Positions 1 to 7,720 of a stretch of DNA of 18,349 nt are shown piece after piece; the first letter of the stretch is position 1; every line of letters starts with the position of its first letter. The notes below the pieces were generated by a model. The model saw nothing but the letters and a program-made list of their open reading frames with translations, was not told where the DNA came from and made no database searches. The position numbers and the translations under genes are program-made. Origin of the DNA: UBA1543 sp964596375 (GTDB lineage: Bacteria; Pseudomonadota; Zetaproteobacteria; Mariprofundales; Mariprofundaceae); NCBI GenBank assembly GCA_964596375.1, contig CAZQTO010000034.1:1-18349 (forward strand), in the 5' to 3' direction.

Positions 1-4
1 GAAT

Positions 5-81
5 CGGGATGTAGCTCAGCCTGGTAGAGCACTGTCTTCGGGAGGCAGGGGCCGGAGGTTCAAATCCTCTCATCCCGACCA
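5..81 (+). tRNA. tRNA-Pro, anticodon CGG
   Basis: A full cloverleaf can be folded. The acceptor stem is 5-11 with 71-77, the D stem 14-17 with 27-30, the anticodon stem 32-36 with 44-48, and the T stem 54-58 with 66-70 around loop TTCAAAT. The anticodon loop 37-43 (TTCGGGA) places CGG at 39-41, which reads the proline codon CCG. The first acceptor pair is C-G, a known identity feature of bacterial tRNA-Pro. ACCA is encoded at 78-81, so the CCA end is genomic. The gene converges with engB. Its promoter lies left of the window. Confidence 0.96.
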
Positions 82-133
82 TTTCCTGTTCGCCAAGCCA
101 GTTCAATCGGTGCGCCAGATCAATCAGTGCAAT

Positions 134-724
134 TCAAACCGGAAACAATTCCTTCTCAAGCAAGGCCCGCAAATCTTCCACACCCCGCTTGCTCAAGGTC
201 GATGTGGGCAGCGGCGAAAGCATGCCGCCCATGGCCTGTGTCATTTCCTGCAAACGCTTGCTGCGCGCATTGCCGGAGAGCTTGTCTGCCTTGGTGGCGA
301 TGGGAAGCCAGCGCAAGCCCTGCTCATTCAGCCACTCAATCAACTGCAAGTCGGAATCCTTCGGGCCATGCCGGATATCCATCAGGGCCAGGACCAGCTG
401 CGGCTTGCTCTCTCCGCTCAGATAGTGCTCGATCAGTTTGCGCCATTGGGCCTGATCGCCCTTGGATGCACGGGCAAAACCGTAGCCCGGCAGATCAACC
501 ACCAGCATCGCACCATCCACGTCAAAGAGATTCAGCAGGCGGGTGCAGCCGGGCGCCTTGGATGTCTTGACCATCCCCTTCCTGCCGAACAGGGCATTCA
601 ACAAGCTGGACTTGCCGACATTGGAATGTCCGGCCACAGCGACCTGCGGAAGCTCAATGAGCGGAAACTTGCGATCATCGGCAACCGACTGAATAAAACT
701 GGTGTTTTCCCATGTGATTTTCAT
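134..724 (-). CDS. engB: Ribosome biogenesis GTP-binding protein EngB/YsxC
   Basis: A 196-residue small GTPase of the EngB/YsxC/YihA family, known to act in late assembly of the large ribosomal subunit. Motifs are G1 GHSNVGKSS (residues 32-40), the G2 region PGCTRLLN (58-65), G3 DLPGYG (77-82) and G4 TKADK (144-148). Near residue 175 a TSTLSKRGV segment fits G5. The length is normal for the family. The second G1 residue is H where R is usual, a mild variation. No clear Shine-Dalgarno precedes the ATG at 724. The gene is divergent from dusB across an 89-base gap and converges on the tRNA gene, so it is probably monocistronic. Confidence 0.95.
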   Translation of the reverse strand: MKITWENTSFIQSVADDRKFPLIELPQVAVAGHSNVGKSSLLNALFGRKGMVKTSKAPGCTRLLNLFDVDGAMLVVDLPGYGFARASKGDQAQWRKLIEHYLSGESKPQLVLALMDIRHGPKDSDLQLIEWLNEQGLRWLPIATKADKLSGNARSKRLQEMTQAMGGMLSPLPTSTLSKRGVEDLRALLEKELFPV

Positions 725-813
725 GTCGCGAGACTGGCTTCTTTGTAGATGACCTTCAAGGATAAGCTATGCGCGTGACATGGGCTGACCTAGCACTTAG
801 GGTTGCCTAAATT

Positions 814-1854
814 ATGTGCACCCTTGCCGATACCCCGACTGTTACCCCCCTGCTACCCGGTTTTCATATCGGTCCGCATCGTGTTGATATGCCGCTGGCG
901 CTGGCGCCGATGGCCGGCATTACCGATCTTCCGTTCCGGCGCATATGCAAGCGCTTCGGCGCAGGCATTACGGTCACCGAAATGATTGCATCGCGCGCAG
1001 TGGAGTTTGGCCGGGAACGCACGGAACGCATGGCTGAAATCGGCGCAGATGAACATCCGGTCGGCATCCAGATTGCCGGCTCCGACACCGGCTATATCGA
1101 GGATGCCGCACGCTGGGCGGAGCAACATGGTGCAGACTTCATCGATATCAATATGGGCTGCCCGGTAAAGAAAATATGCAAACAGGTGGCAGGCTCCGCC
1201 CTGCTCAAGGATGAGCCGCGTGTCGCACGCATTCTTGCTGCAGCCATTGCGGCAGTGAAGGTCCCGGTGACCCTGAAGATTCGTACCGGCTGGGATGCGC
1301 ATTCTAAAAATGTAGCGCAGATCGCCCGCATTGCCGAAGAAGCAGGTGTGTCCATGCTGACCGTTCACGGGCGAACGAGGGCCCAGATGTTCAACGGTCA
1401 TGCCAACTGGGAAGATATCGGTCTGGCCAAACAGGCTGTTTCCATTCCCGTGATAGGAAACGGCGATGTTGTGGATGCCTCTTCTGCCCTGGAAATGCTG
1501 CGCATCTCCGGCTGCGACGGCGTGATGGTCGGTCGTGCTGCGCAGGGCAACCCCTGGATATTCGCCGAGATTCGAGCTGCACTATTGGGTCAGCCGGCAA
1601 GCCCGGAAGCCTTATCCCATGAACGTTGGCCTGTTGTGCTTGAACACCTTCTCGCACTGCATGAGCATCATGGAGAACGCACTGCCGGCAAGTTGGCACG
1701 CAAGCATGTTGCCTGGTACAGCAAGGGCTGCACCGGTTCCGCCGAGTTTCGCGGGGATTTCCAGCGCCTTACCGAATGGCCGGCGCAACTGGAAGCTGCC
1801 GAGGCCTTTTTCACCAACCATGCAGTGCAAGCCGAGCTTCTGCATGCCGCATGA
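814..1854 (+). CDS. dusB: tRNA-dihydrouridine synthase B (NifR3 family)
   Basis: A 346-residue FMN-dependent TIM-barrel enzyme that reduces uridine to dihydrouridine in tRNA D-loops. Visible motifs are APMAG (31-35), DINMGCPVKK with the catalytic cysteine C116, HGRTR (185-189), and the FMN phosphate-binding GNGDV (215-219) and GRAAQGNPW (240-248). The chosen ATG at 814 has only a weak AGGG 10-12 bases upstream. An in-frame ATG at 889 would start at MPLALAPMAG and remove 25 poorly conserved residues. It is the first gene of a dusB-ntrB-ntrC operon, the arrangement known as nifR3-ntrBC in many alphaproteobacteria. Its end overlaps the likely ntrB start by 11 bases. Confidence 0.95.
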   Translation: MCTLADTPTVTPLLPGFHIGPHRVDMPLALAPMAGITDLPFRRICKRFGAGITVTEMIASRAVEFGRERTERMAEIGADEHPVGIQIAGSDTGYIEDAARWAEQHGADFIDINMGCPVKKICKQVAGSALLKDEPRVARILAAAIAAVKVPVTLKIRTGWDAHSKNVAQIARIAEEAGVSMLTVHGRTRAQMFNGHANWEDIGLAKQAVSIPVIGNGDVVDASSALEMLRISGCDGVMVGRAAQGNPWIFAEIRAALLGQPASPEALSHERWPVVLEHLLALHEHHGERTAGKLARKHVAWYSKGCTGSAEFRGDFQRLTEWPAQLEAAEAFFTNHAVQAELLHAA

Positions 1855-2854
1855 ACTCGCCGCCTCCATGGACATACCGCTCCCCATGCTGATCCTGAAC
1901 CGCCGGGGTGAAATCACGGCGGCCAATATTGAGGCCCAGTCCAAACTGAACATCTCTGAAAGGGTATTGCGTGGTCAACATATCGGCCATCTGCTTGGCC
2001 CGGAGTCCGAGGTTAATGGTGTGATGCAGCACCTGATCGAAAGCGGGCAGCCGCTCTCCGATCATGGCCTTTATCTGCGTACCAGCGGCGAACCCTGCGC
2101 CGTACACATCGGCCCGTCTTCAGATGGCTATGTGATGATCATGGTTCCCGAGGCCAATCGTCAGGAGCATGATCTGCATGCCAAGCGTCAGGAAATGGCC
2201 GAAGCCGTAGCCAGAATCGCCCTCGAAATGGCGCATGAGGTAAAGAATCCGCTGGCTGCCCTGCGGGGGGCCGCCCAGTGGCTTGCAGAGCAACCGACCA
2301 ATGATGAGCAACTAGAAGCCATCACCATGATGTTGGGTGAGGTGGACCGCATTCGCCAGCGTATCGATGATTTTCTGCAACTTGGGCCGCGAGCCGATGT
2401 CGGCATGGGAGAGGTCAATATCCATCAAATGATTGATGATGTGTGCCGTCCCGGTAGCGGTGTTTCCCTGCGCCGCGTTTATGATCCCGGCCTGCCCACC
2501 GTGCAGGCACACGAACCCCGTCTGCGGCAAGCCATTGAAAACCTGTGGCGCAACGCGCTGGAGGCAGGGGCAAGGCATGTCGAATGGGAAACCCGCATCA
2601 ACCCGACCGTCCGCCTGCATGGCTATAAGGGAGCTGTTCTTGAGCTGCGCATCAGCAATGACGGCGCATCCATTCCGCCAACCCTGCTTGATCAGATTTT
2701 CGAACCCTTCGTCACCGCCGGTAAGAAGCGCGGCAGCGGACTGGGTCTGGCGCTGGTTCAAAGGGTCATGCAGGAGCATCAAGGTCAGGTTGCCGTAAAA
2801 TCAAGCAACGGCCGGACAACATTCATCCTGCGCCTGCCACTGGTGCAATACTGA
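1844..2854 (+). CDS. ntrB: Nitrogen regulation sensor histidine kinase NtrB
   Basis: About 336 residues, with no membrane segment, so a cytoplasmic sensor kinase. A PAS-like sensor domain spans roughly residues 10-105. The H box is MAHEVKNPL with phosphoacceptor H131, the N box is IENLWRNALEA (231-241), the G1 box is SNDGASIP (271-278) and the G2 box is GSGLGLAL (297-304). In the NtrB family the protein phosphorylates and dephosphorylates NtrC under PII control. The start is uncertain: ATG 1844 overlaps the dusB end, while ATG 1868 (8 residues shorter) lies just after it. Neither has a good Shine-Dalgarno, so coupling to dusB translation is likely. The stop shares its last base with the ntrC start (TGATG). 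Confidence 0.9.
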   Translation: MPHELAASMDIPLPMLILNRRGEITAANIEAQSKLNISERVLRGQHIGHLLGPESEVNGVMQHLIESGQPLSDHGLYLRTSGEPCAVHIGPSSDGYVMIMVPEANRQEHDLHAKRQEMAEAVARIALEMAHEVKNPLAALRGAAQWLAEQPTNDEQLEAITMMLGEVDRIRQRIDDFLQLGPRADVGMGEVNIHQMIDDVCRPGSGVSLRRVYDPGLPTVQAHEPRLRQAIENLWRNALEAGARHVEWETRINPTVRLHGYKGAVLELRISNDGASIPPTLLDQIFEPFVTAGKKRGSGLGLALVQRVMQEHQGQVAVKSSNGRTTFILRLPLVQY

Positions 2855-4251
2855 TGCGCACGCTGGTTATCGATGACGATGCCGGCATCCGCTGGGTGCT
2901 GAACAAGGTTTTGCAGGAGGAGGGCTTTGAGGTCATTCAGGCAGACAGCCTTGGCGCTGCCGAAGCCGCACTGCAAACCGGTCCGTTTTCGCTGGTTTTT
3001 CTCGATATTTACCTGCCCGATGGCAATGGCATGGAGGCATTGAAGAGCGGGATGTTTTCTGCGCCCGTGGTGCTTTTAACTGCCGAATCCACCTTCGGCA
3101 ATGCCGCTCAGGCCTATCGCATCGGCGCGATGGAATACCTTCCCAAGCCATTCGATCTTGAAGAGGTGCGCTCCCTGGCCCGACGCATCAAACCCAGCGA
3201 ACCCAGTGCTGCGCCAGTCGTGGTGGCAGATAACGATATGTTCATCGGGCGCAGCCCCGCCATGCAAACCCTGTTCCGTACGCTGGGACGCGTTGCCGCA
3301 TCCGATCTGACCGTGCTGATTACCGGCGAATCCGGTACGGGAAAAGAGCTGGTCGCCCAGGTCTTGCACCGTCAAAGCCGGCGCTCTGATAAACCCTTTG
3401 TCCCCATCAATACTGCCGCCATCCCGGGCGAATTGCTGGAAGCTGAACTGTTCGGTCATGAGAAGGGCGCCTTTACCGGGGCCGATCGGGAGCGCGTTGG
3501 CCATTTTGAGAAAGCCAACGGCGGCACGCTGTTCCTGGATGAAATCGGCGATATGCCTTCTTCTTTGCAGGTTAAATTGCTGCGCGTGCTTGAAGAGGGA
3601 GTCATTCAGCGCGTCGGCGGGCGCGAAGACAGGCGGGTCAATGTTCGCCTGCTTGCCGCTACCCATCAGAACCTGCTGCAAAAAATTGAGGCCGGATCCT
3701 TTCGTGAAGACCTTTACTATCGACTGAATGTTATTCCCGTTCACATCCCGCCCCTCAGGGAGCGAAAGGACGATGTGCCGCAGCTTGCCACATTCATGCT
3801 TGATGCTGCGGGTAAAGAGCTTGGCATGCACCCCCCCATTTTGCTTGATGAGGCCCTTGGTCTGCTACAGTCCTATGACTGGCCGGGCAATGTGCGCGAG
3901 CTGAAAAATGTGATGCGCAGGCTCGCTCTGTTAACGCCTGGTGCAGCCATCACATTGTCCGATGTGGCGCTGGCACTGGGCAACCAGAGTAATCGCAACG
4001 ATGACGAGGAAACCCTGTCTGATGCCGTGAACCGCTGTATGCGCAACTACCTCAATCACCTTGGACACGCTGAAGCTGAGGATATGTACAAACATCTGAT
4101 GGCGGAGGTCGAACCCCCCTTATTGATGCTGGTGATGGCGCACTGCAAGGGTAACCAGATCAAGGCCGCCCAGACCCTTGGTTTGAACAGGAATACTGTG
4201 CGCAAACTGCTGCGCCAGTATCACATCGATCCGCAGTATTTTAAGGATTAA
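2854..4251 (+). CDS. ntrC: Nitrogen regulation response regulator NtrC (sigma-54 activator)
   Basis: A 465-residue, three-domain sigma-54 enhancer-binding protein. The receiver domain (about 1-110) opens with VIDDDAGIRWVL, typical of NtrC. It has phosphoacceptor D51 in DIYLPDGNG, T76 and K98 in YLPKPFD. The AAA+ domain has Walker A GESGTGKE (158-165), the sigma-54-contacting GAFTGA loop (205-210) and Walker B GGTLFLDEIGD (223-233). A Fis-type helix-turn-helix (KAAQTLGLNRNTVRKLLRQY) ends the protein. The length matches NtrC (about 470). It overlaps ntrB by one base. By family it activates nitrogen-assimilation genes when phosphorylated; its targets cannot be read from this window. Confidence 0.94.
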   Translation: MRTLVIDDDAGIRWVLNKVLQEEGFEVIQADSLGAAEAALQTGPFSLVFLDIYLPDGNGMEALKSGMFSAPVVLLTAESTFGNAAQAYRIGAMEYLPKPFDLEEVRSLARRIKPSEPSAAPVVVADNDMFIGRSPAMQTLFRTLGRVAASDLTVLITGESGTGKELVAQVLHRQSRRSDKPFVPINTAAIPGELLEAELFGHEKGAFTGADRERVGHFEKANGGTLFLDEIGDMPSSLQVKLLRVLEEGVIQRVGGREDRRVNVRLLAATHQNLLQKIEAGSFREDLYYRLNVIPVHIPPLRERKDDVPQLATFMLDAAGKELGMHPPILLDEALGLLQSYDWPGNVRELKNVMRRLALLTPGAAITLSDVALALGNQSNRNDDEETLSDAVNRCMRNYLNHLGHAEAEDMYKHLMAEVEPPLLMLVMAHCKGNQIKAAQTLGLNRNTVRKLLRQYHIDPQYFKD

Positions 4252-4258
4252 GCCCGCC

Positions 4259-4471
4259 ATGACACACAACGACAACCGTTTTGAGGATATAGAAACCAAA
4301 ATTTCTTTTCAGGAGCACCTGCTCGAAAATCTGAATGACGCCCTCACCAGCCAACAGCGGCAATTGGATGATTTGAAACGGCAGATCATGAAAATCAGCG
4401 ATATGATGGAATCGCCCCAAGAGATGCAAACCGGCCATTCAGATGAAGAGGCGCCGCCACCGCATTATTGA
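4259..4471 (+). CDS. slyX: SlyX family protein
   Basis: A 70-residue protein predicted to be mostly one coiled coil (about residues 6-47, IETKISFQEHLLENLNDALTS and on). It ends in an acidic stretch followed by PPPHY. The FQEHLLENLN segment and the terminal PPHY match the SlyX family, whose biochemical function is not established. It starts 7 bases after the ntrC stop, with AAGGA about 11 bases upstream of the ATG, so it is probably the last gene of the dusB-ntrB-ntrC operon. It converges with mtnA across 31 bases. Confidence 0.88.
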   Translation: MTHNDNRFEDIETKISFQEHLLENLNDALTSQQRQLDDLKRQIMKISDMMESPQEMQTGHSDEEAPPPHY

Positions 4472-4502
4472 CAGGGCGGCAGCCCGTAAAAAAAACAGCT
4501 TA

Positions 4503-5531
4503 TTACGGCTTCCAGATACCTGTTTCGCTGAAAATAGCGGAAATATGGGTAAATGGCGTCACATCGAATGCCGGATTGTTGGCCGGCACATCTGGGGCCG
4601 CGATGCGCACCTGATGTGACACACCAGCTGCATCCACGCCGTCCATCATGAGCACCTCTTCGTCTTCCCTTTCTTCAATGGGTATATCCGCACCGCTTAC
4701 GCAAGCGGCATCAAAGGTGCTTGATGGCGCGGCCACATAAAACGGCACACCATGCTCACGCGCCGCCAATGAAAGCATGTAACTTCCTATTTTATTGGCC
4801 ACATCGCCATTGGCCGCGATCCGGTCCGCGCCGATCACAATGGCATCCACCAGGCCGCGCTGCATCATCCAGGCGGCGGCTGAGTCGGCCTGAATACGGC
4901 AGGCAACCCCTTCCTGATGTAACTCCCAGGCCGTCAATCTGGCGCCCTGCAGACGTGGACGGGTTTCATCCACCCATACGAAAGGGGACTCTCCGGCCCG
5001 CGCCAGATGATAGATTCCCGATGTGGCTGTTCCCCAGTCCACCGTTGCCAGCCAGCCTGCATTACAGTGGGTCAGAATGCGCCGCTCACCGACCGCCAGA
5101 TGTTCAGCCATATGGGCGCCAATTCGCTCATTGGCCAGCGCCTCTGCATCTGCGTAAGCCTGCGCAGCCTCTACCATGGCCATCGCTGAAACGTCCTGCT
5201 CGGCCAATGAAAGCATCGCATCACAGGCATGAAACAGATTAACGGCTGTCGGTCTTGTCGCCCGGAACCGAGGCACCCAATGAGAGAAAAAACCTTTCTT
5301 ATCAAGGTAATAGGCGAGCGCCAGACCATGTGCGGCAATAGCCCCGATGGCTGGCGCGCCGCGCACCTGCATGCTCTCAATGGCCACGGCGACTTCCTCA
5401 GGCTTATTGCTGACCACCTGCTCGAACCGGTGCGGCAAGAGACGTTGCTCGATCCACTGCACAGCCAGGGTGTTCCGGCCATTCTCCATATACCAGTTTA
5501 CCGAACGAAAATCCTTTCCTGCTACTTTCAC
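4503..5531 (-). CDS. mtnA: S-methyl-5-thioribose-1-phosphate isomerase
   Basis: A 342-residue protein of the eIF2B-like isomerase family. It converts methylthioribose-1-phosphate to methylthioribulose-1-phosphate in the methionine salvage pathway. Motifs are QVRGAPAIGA (55-64), THCNAG with catalytic C156, and GADRIAANGDVANKIGS with catalytic D236, close to the numbering in characterised MtnA enzymes. The start is GTG at 5531, with GAGG about 6 bases upstream. It overlaps the parB stop by 4 bases (GTGA), implying translational coupling. No other salvage gene (mtnB, C, D, K) lies nearby. Some family members act on related ribose phosphates, so strict substrate identity is inferred. Confidence 0.93.
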   Translation of the reverse strand: MKVAGKDFRSVNWYMENGRNTLAVQWIEQRLLPHRFEQVVSNKPEEVAVAIESMQVRGAPAIGAIAAHGLALAYYLDKKGFFSHWVPRFRATRPTAVNLFHACDAMLSLAEQDVSAMAMVEAAQAYADAEALANERIGAHMAEHLAVGERRILTHCNAGWLATVDWGTATSGIYHLARAGESPFVWVDETRPRLQGARLTAWELHQEGVACRIQADSAAAWMMQRGLVDAIVIGADRIAANGDVANKIGSYMLSLAAREHGVPFYVAAPSSTFDAACVSGADIPIEEREDEEVLMMDGVDAAGVSHQVRIAAPDVPANNPAFDVTPFTHISAIFSETGIWKP

Positions 5532-6382
5532 GCGCGCAGCCTCTTCAGCACCCCATCCAGCTCTTCCGGCCGCGAATATCTGATGCGCAGCTCTCCGCTG
5601 CCATTCTTTCGACAGACAAGCTCAACTGTCAGGCCAAGGCGGCGCGTCAATTCATCCTGCAGTGCAGCCACATCGGCATCCATCATGTTTTTAGACGGCG
5701 GCTTCGATATGGAGGCCTGGGCCTTCTTGGCGTGCGCCTCCATCTGGCGTGCGCTCCAACCGTGTTCAGCACACTGCTCGGCCAGCTTCCCGGCCACAGC
5801 TTCGGGCAAGCCAATCAACGGACGGGCATGGCCCATATCCAGCACGCGGTCTTCGATCATTTTCTGTATTTTTTCAGGCAGTTGCAAAAGACGAAGCAGG
5901 TTGGTCACCTGCGTACGCGAGCGGCCGATGCGCTCAGCAACCTGCTGCTGTGTACAACCAAATTCAGCCATCATCACCTGATAGGCGCGCGCTGATTCAA
6001 TGGCGGTCAAATTATCACGCTGCTCATTTTCAACAATGGCAAGTTCGAGCGCCTGCAGGTCATCAACGTCCCGAACGACAGCGGGGATATCCTGCAGGCC
6101 AGCTGCCTGAGATGCCCGCCAACGTCGCTCTCCCGCAATCAGTTCATAGCCATCGCTAGTCGGCCGCACAAGAATCGGCGCCAACACGCCCTCCCGGCGG
6201 ACAGAATCTGTCAGACTGGCCAACTCCTCCTGCGAGAAGCGCTTCCTCGGCTGGAATCTGTTGGGGCGAATTCTGGAGATGGGTATTCGACTGGCTTGCG
6301 CCAAGGCTTCCGGGCTTGAAACATCGCTAATCAGAGCACCCAGGCCTTTTCCAAGGCCCCGTTTTTTCTGCACATTTTCCAT
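5528..6382 (-). CDS. parB: Chromosome partitioning protein ParB
   Basis: About 284 residues; binds parS, spreads as a CTP-dependent clamp and works with ParA. The N-terminal RGLGKGLGALI (8-18) is the ParA-contacting segment typical of chromosomal ParB. The CTPase domain shows GERRWRAS (84-91) and ENEQRDNL (118-125). A helix-turn-helix with QQQVAERIGRSRTQVTNLLR follows (about 146-165), and a C-terminal dimerisation domain ends in DGVLKRLRA. ATG 6382 is chosen because AGAGG lies 5 bases upstream. An in-frame GTG at 6388 (two residues longer), preceded by GAGG, is also possible. It follows parA by 2-8 bases and overlaps mtnA by 4. Confidence 0.96.
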   Translation of the reverse strand: MENVQKKRGLGKGLGALISDVSSPEALAQASRIPISRIRPNRFQPRKRFSQEELASLTDSVRREGVLAPILVRPTSDGYELIAGERRWRASQAAGLQDIPAVVRDVDDLQALELAIVENEQRDNLTAIESARAYQVMMAEFGCTQQQVAERIGRSRTQVTNLLRLLQLPEKIQKMIEDRVLDMGHARPLIGLPEAVAGKLAEQCAEHGWSARQMEAHAKKAQASISKPPSKNMMDADVAALQDELTRRLGLTVELVCRKNGSGELRIRYSRPEELDGVLKRLRA

Positions 6383-6390
6383 TTTCACCT

Positions 6391-7155
6391 CTATCCTCGC
6401 CGAATCATTTCCTGCGCAGCCAGGAGATAAGCCTGGGCTCCCGCAGAACGAACATCATGGTACATCACCGGCACCCCGAAGCTGGGAGCCTCCGAAAGGC
6501 GGACGTTGCGGGGAATACATGCCTCGTAAACCTGCGATCCGAAATAATTACGCACCTCTTCCTCAACCTGAACGCTTAGATTGTTTCTCCGATCCACCAT
6601 GGTCAACAAGATGCCATCCATACTCAGGTGTGGATTAAGGCTTCCTCTCACTCGACGGATGGTATCCATTAACTGTGTGAGACCCTCCATCGCATAAAAC
6701 TCGGCCTGCAAGGTAACCAGCACCCGGTCTGCCGCGGTGAAGGCATTGAGGGTTATCAGATTCAGTGCCGGCGGACAATCAATGAACACATAGTCAAACG
6801 ACTTTCCGACATAGCTCGACAGGGCACGATCAAGCACCCCTTCACGGCCAGCCACATCGACAAGCTCAACCTCCGCTCCAGCCAAATCCATGCTTGCAGG
6901 AACCAGCATCAGCCCTTCGCAAGCGGTAGGCATCATCGCCTCCTCAAGCGGCGTGCTATTAATGAGCACCTCGTAACTACCCTGATTGACTTCCCTTTTA
7001 TCTATCCCCAATCCTGTTGTGGCATTGCCCTGCGGATCTACATCGATCAACAACACATGCTTGTCGAGAGCGGCCAACGACGCGGCAAGATTGATGCTTG
7101 TCGTTGTCTTGCCTACCCCGCCCTTCTGATTGGCGACAGCTGTCACCCGCTTCAT
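6391..7155 (-). CDS. parA: Chromosome partitioning ATPase ParA (Soj)
   Basis: A 254-residue Walker-type ATPase that drives segregation of ParB-parS complexes on the nucleoid. The deviant Walker A KGGVGKTTT is at residues 11-19. LLIDVDPQGNATTGLG and YVFIDCPPALNLIT follow, as in Soj/ParA. ATG 7155 gives the canonical MKRVTAVANQKGGVGKT start. An in-frame GTG at 7170 would add VKHDA and has AAGGGG 6 bases upstream, a better ribosome site than that of the ATG, so it is a real alternative. Frames open much further upstream but would only add unrelated residues antisense-free of family similarity. It starts 4 bases after the rsmG stop, beside a parS palindrome. Confidence 0.96.
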   Translation of the reverse strand: MKRVTAVANQKGGVGKTTTSINLAASLAALDKHVLLIDVDPQGNATTGLGIDKREVNQGSYEVLINSTPLEEAMMPTACEGLMLVPASMDLAGAEVELVDVAGREGVLDRALSSYVGKSFDYVFIDCPPALNLITLNAFTAADRVLVTLQAEFYAMEGLTQLMDTIRRVRGSLNPHLSMDGILLTMVDRRNNLSVQVEEEVRNYFGSQVYEACIPRNVRLSEAPSFGVPVMYHDVRSAGAQAYLLAAQEMIRRG

Positions 7156-7159
7156 GGCA

Positions 7160-7720
7160 TCATGTTTCACGTGAAACCCCTTGTTTTCGATAGCAATGAA
7201 TGCGCTGCTGAATGTCTTCAAACTTAACATCGGCAACCGATTCAACAACCCAGTTGGGAACCGGCCAAGCTCCCATTGTCGCGGGCACAGGCAAAACAGC
7301 CAGCCCATCCTTCACCATGCTTTCCTCAATCATCGGCAGCAATGAATCCGGACGTGTCACCGCTCGCGCCACGCAAACATCCGCTCTAACCCCTTTTAAA
7401 TCACGCACATCACAATCATGCACTTCTGCATCCAGCTTGAGCAGGCGAACAATGTGCCGCAGAAACTCAGCCCTTTTCTTTCGCCGCTCAACAAGAACAC
7501 CATGCAATCCACGCTTACAAAGTAAAATCGGAATCCCGGGAACGCCCATGCCGCTCCCGACATCAAGCAGGATCCCCGCATCGGGAATCCATTGGCACAA
7601 GGCCTCTGAGGGCGCGATAAAACGGCGTGAAAATTCATCGGCATCCTTGACGGCCGTCAGGTTTAGCGCTTTGGTAAACCTCAATGTTTCGTCAATATAT
7701 CGCTGCATATCAGCCTGCAC
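7160..7720 (-). CDS. rsmG: 16S rRNA (guanine527-N7)-methyltransferase RsmG
   Basis: A 186-residue SAM-dependent methyltransferase (GidB family) that modifies G527 of 16S rRNA. The SAM-binding motif LLDVGSGMGVPGIP is at 51-64, with VERRKKRAEFLR and VCVARAVT downstream as usual. The protein is about 20 residues shorter at the N-terminus than E. coli RsmG (207). The usual HILDS segment reads FIAPS here. The start is GTG 7720 (GAGG 7 bases upstream), overlapping mnmG by 11 bases; ATG 7708 is an alternative. Its last residues VSRET are encoded by the parS site. The order mnmG-rsmG-parA-parB is the classical origin-proximal cluster. Confidence 0.94.
   Translation of the reverse strand: MQADMQRYIDETLRFTKALNLTAVKDADEFSRRFIAPSEALCQWIPDAGILLDVGSGMGVPGIPILLCKRGLHGVLVERRKKRAEFLRHIVRLLKLDAEVHDCDVRDLKGVRADVCVARAVTRPDSLLPMIEESMVKDGLAVLPVPATMGAWPVPNWVVESVADVKFEDIQQRIHCYRKQGVSRET
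7163..7178. other. parS site 1 (ParB binding centromere)
   Basis: The 16-base site reads TGTTTCACGTGAAACC. It contains the perfect 14-base palindrome GTTTCACGTGAAAC at 7164-7177 and differs from the usual chromosomal parS consensus only at the last base. It overlaps the final codons of rsmG (giving VSRET) and lies directly upstream of parA and parB, about 7.3 kb from the dnaA start. This is the expected ParB loading site. Confidence 0.93.

Noticed and set aside
110..748. Long plus-strand open frames opposite engB
   Set aside because: They are antisense to a complete, motif-rich engB gene, have no family resemblance and are explained by GC-rich codon use.
1535..1843. Extension of ntrB upstream into dusB
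   Set aside because: The open frame continues but would overlap dusB by over 300 bases and adds no NtrB-like sequence; the PAS domain begins just after 1868.
3076..3831. A 251-codon minus-strand open frame opposite ntrC
   Set aside because: It lies entirely antisense to the receiver and AAA+ domains of ntrC and shows no recognisable motif or ribosome site.
4472..4502. GGGC(GGCA)GCCC hairpin and A8 tract between slyX and mtnA
   Set aside because: The stem is only four pairs and the A/T tract is on the wrong side for either gene, so it is not called a terminator.
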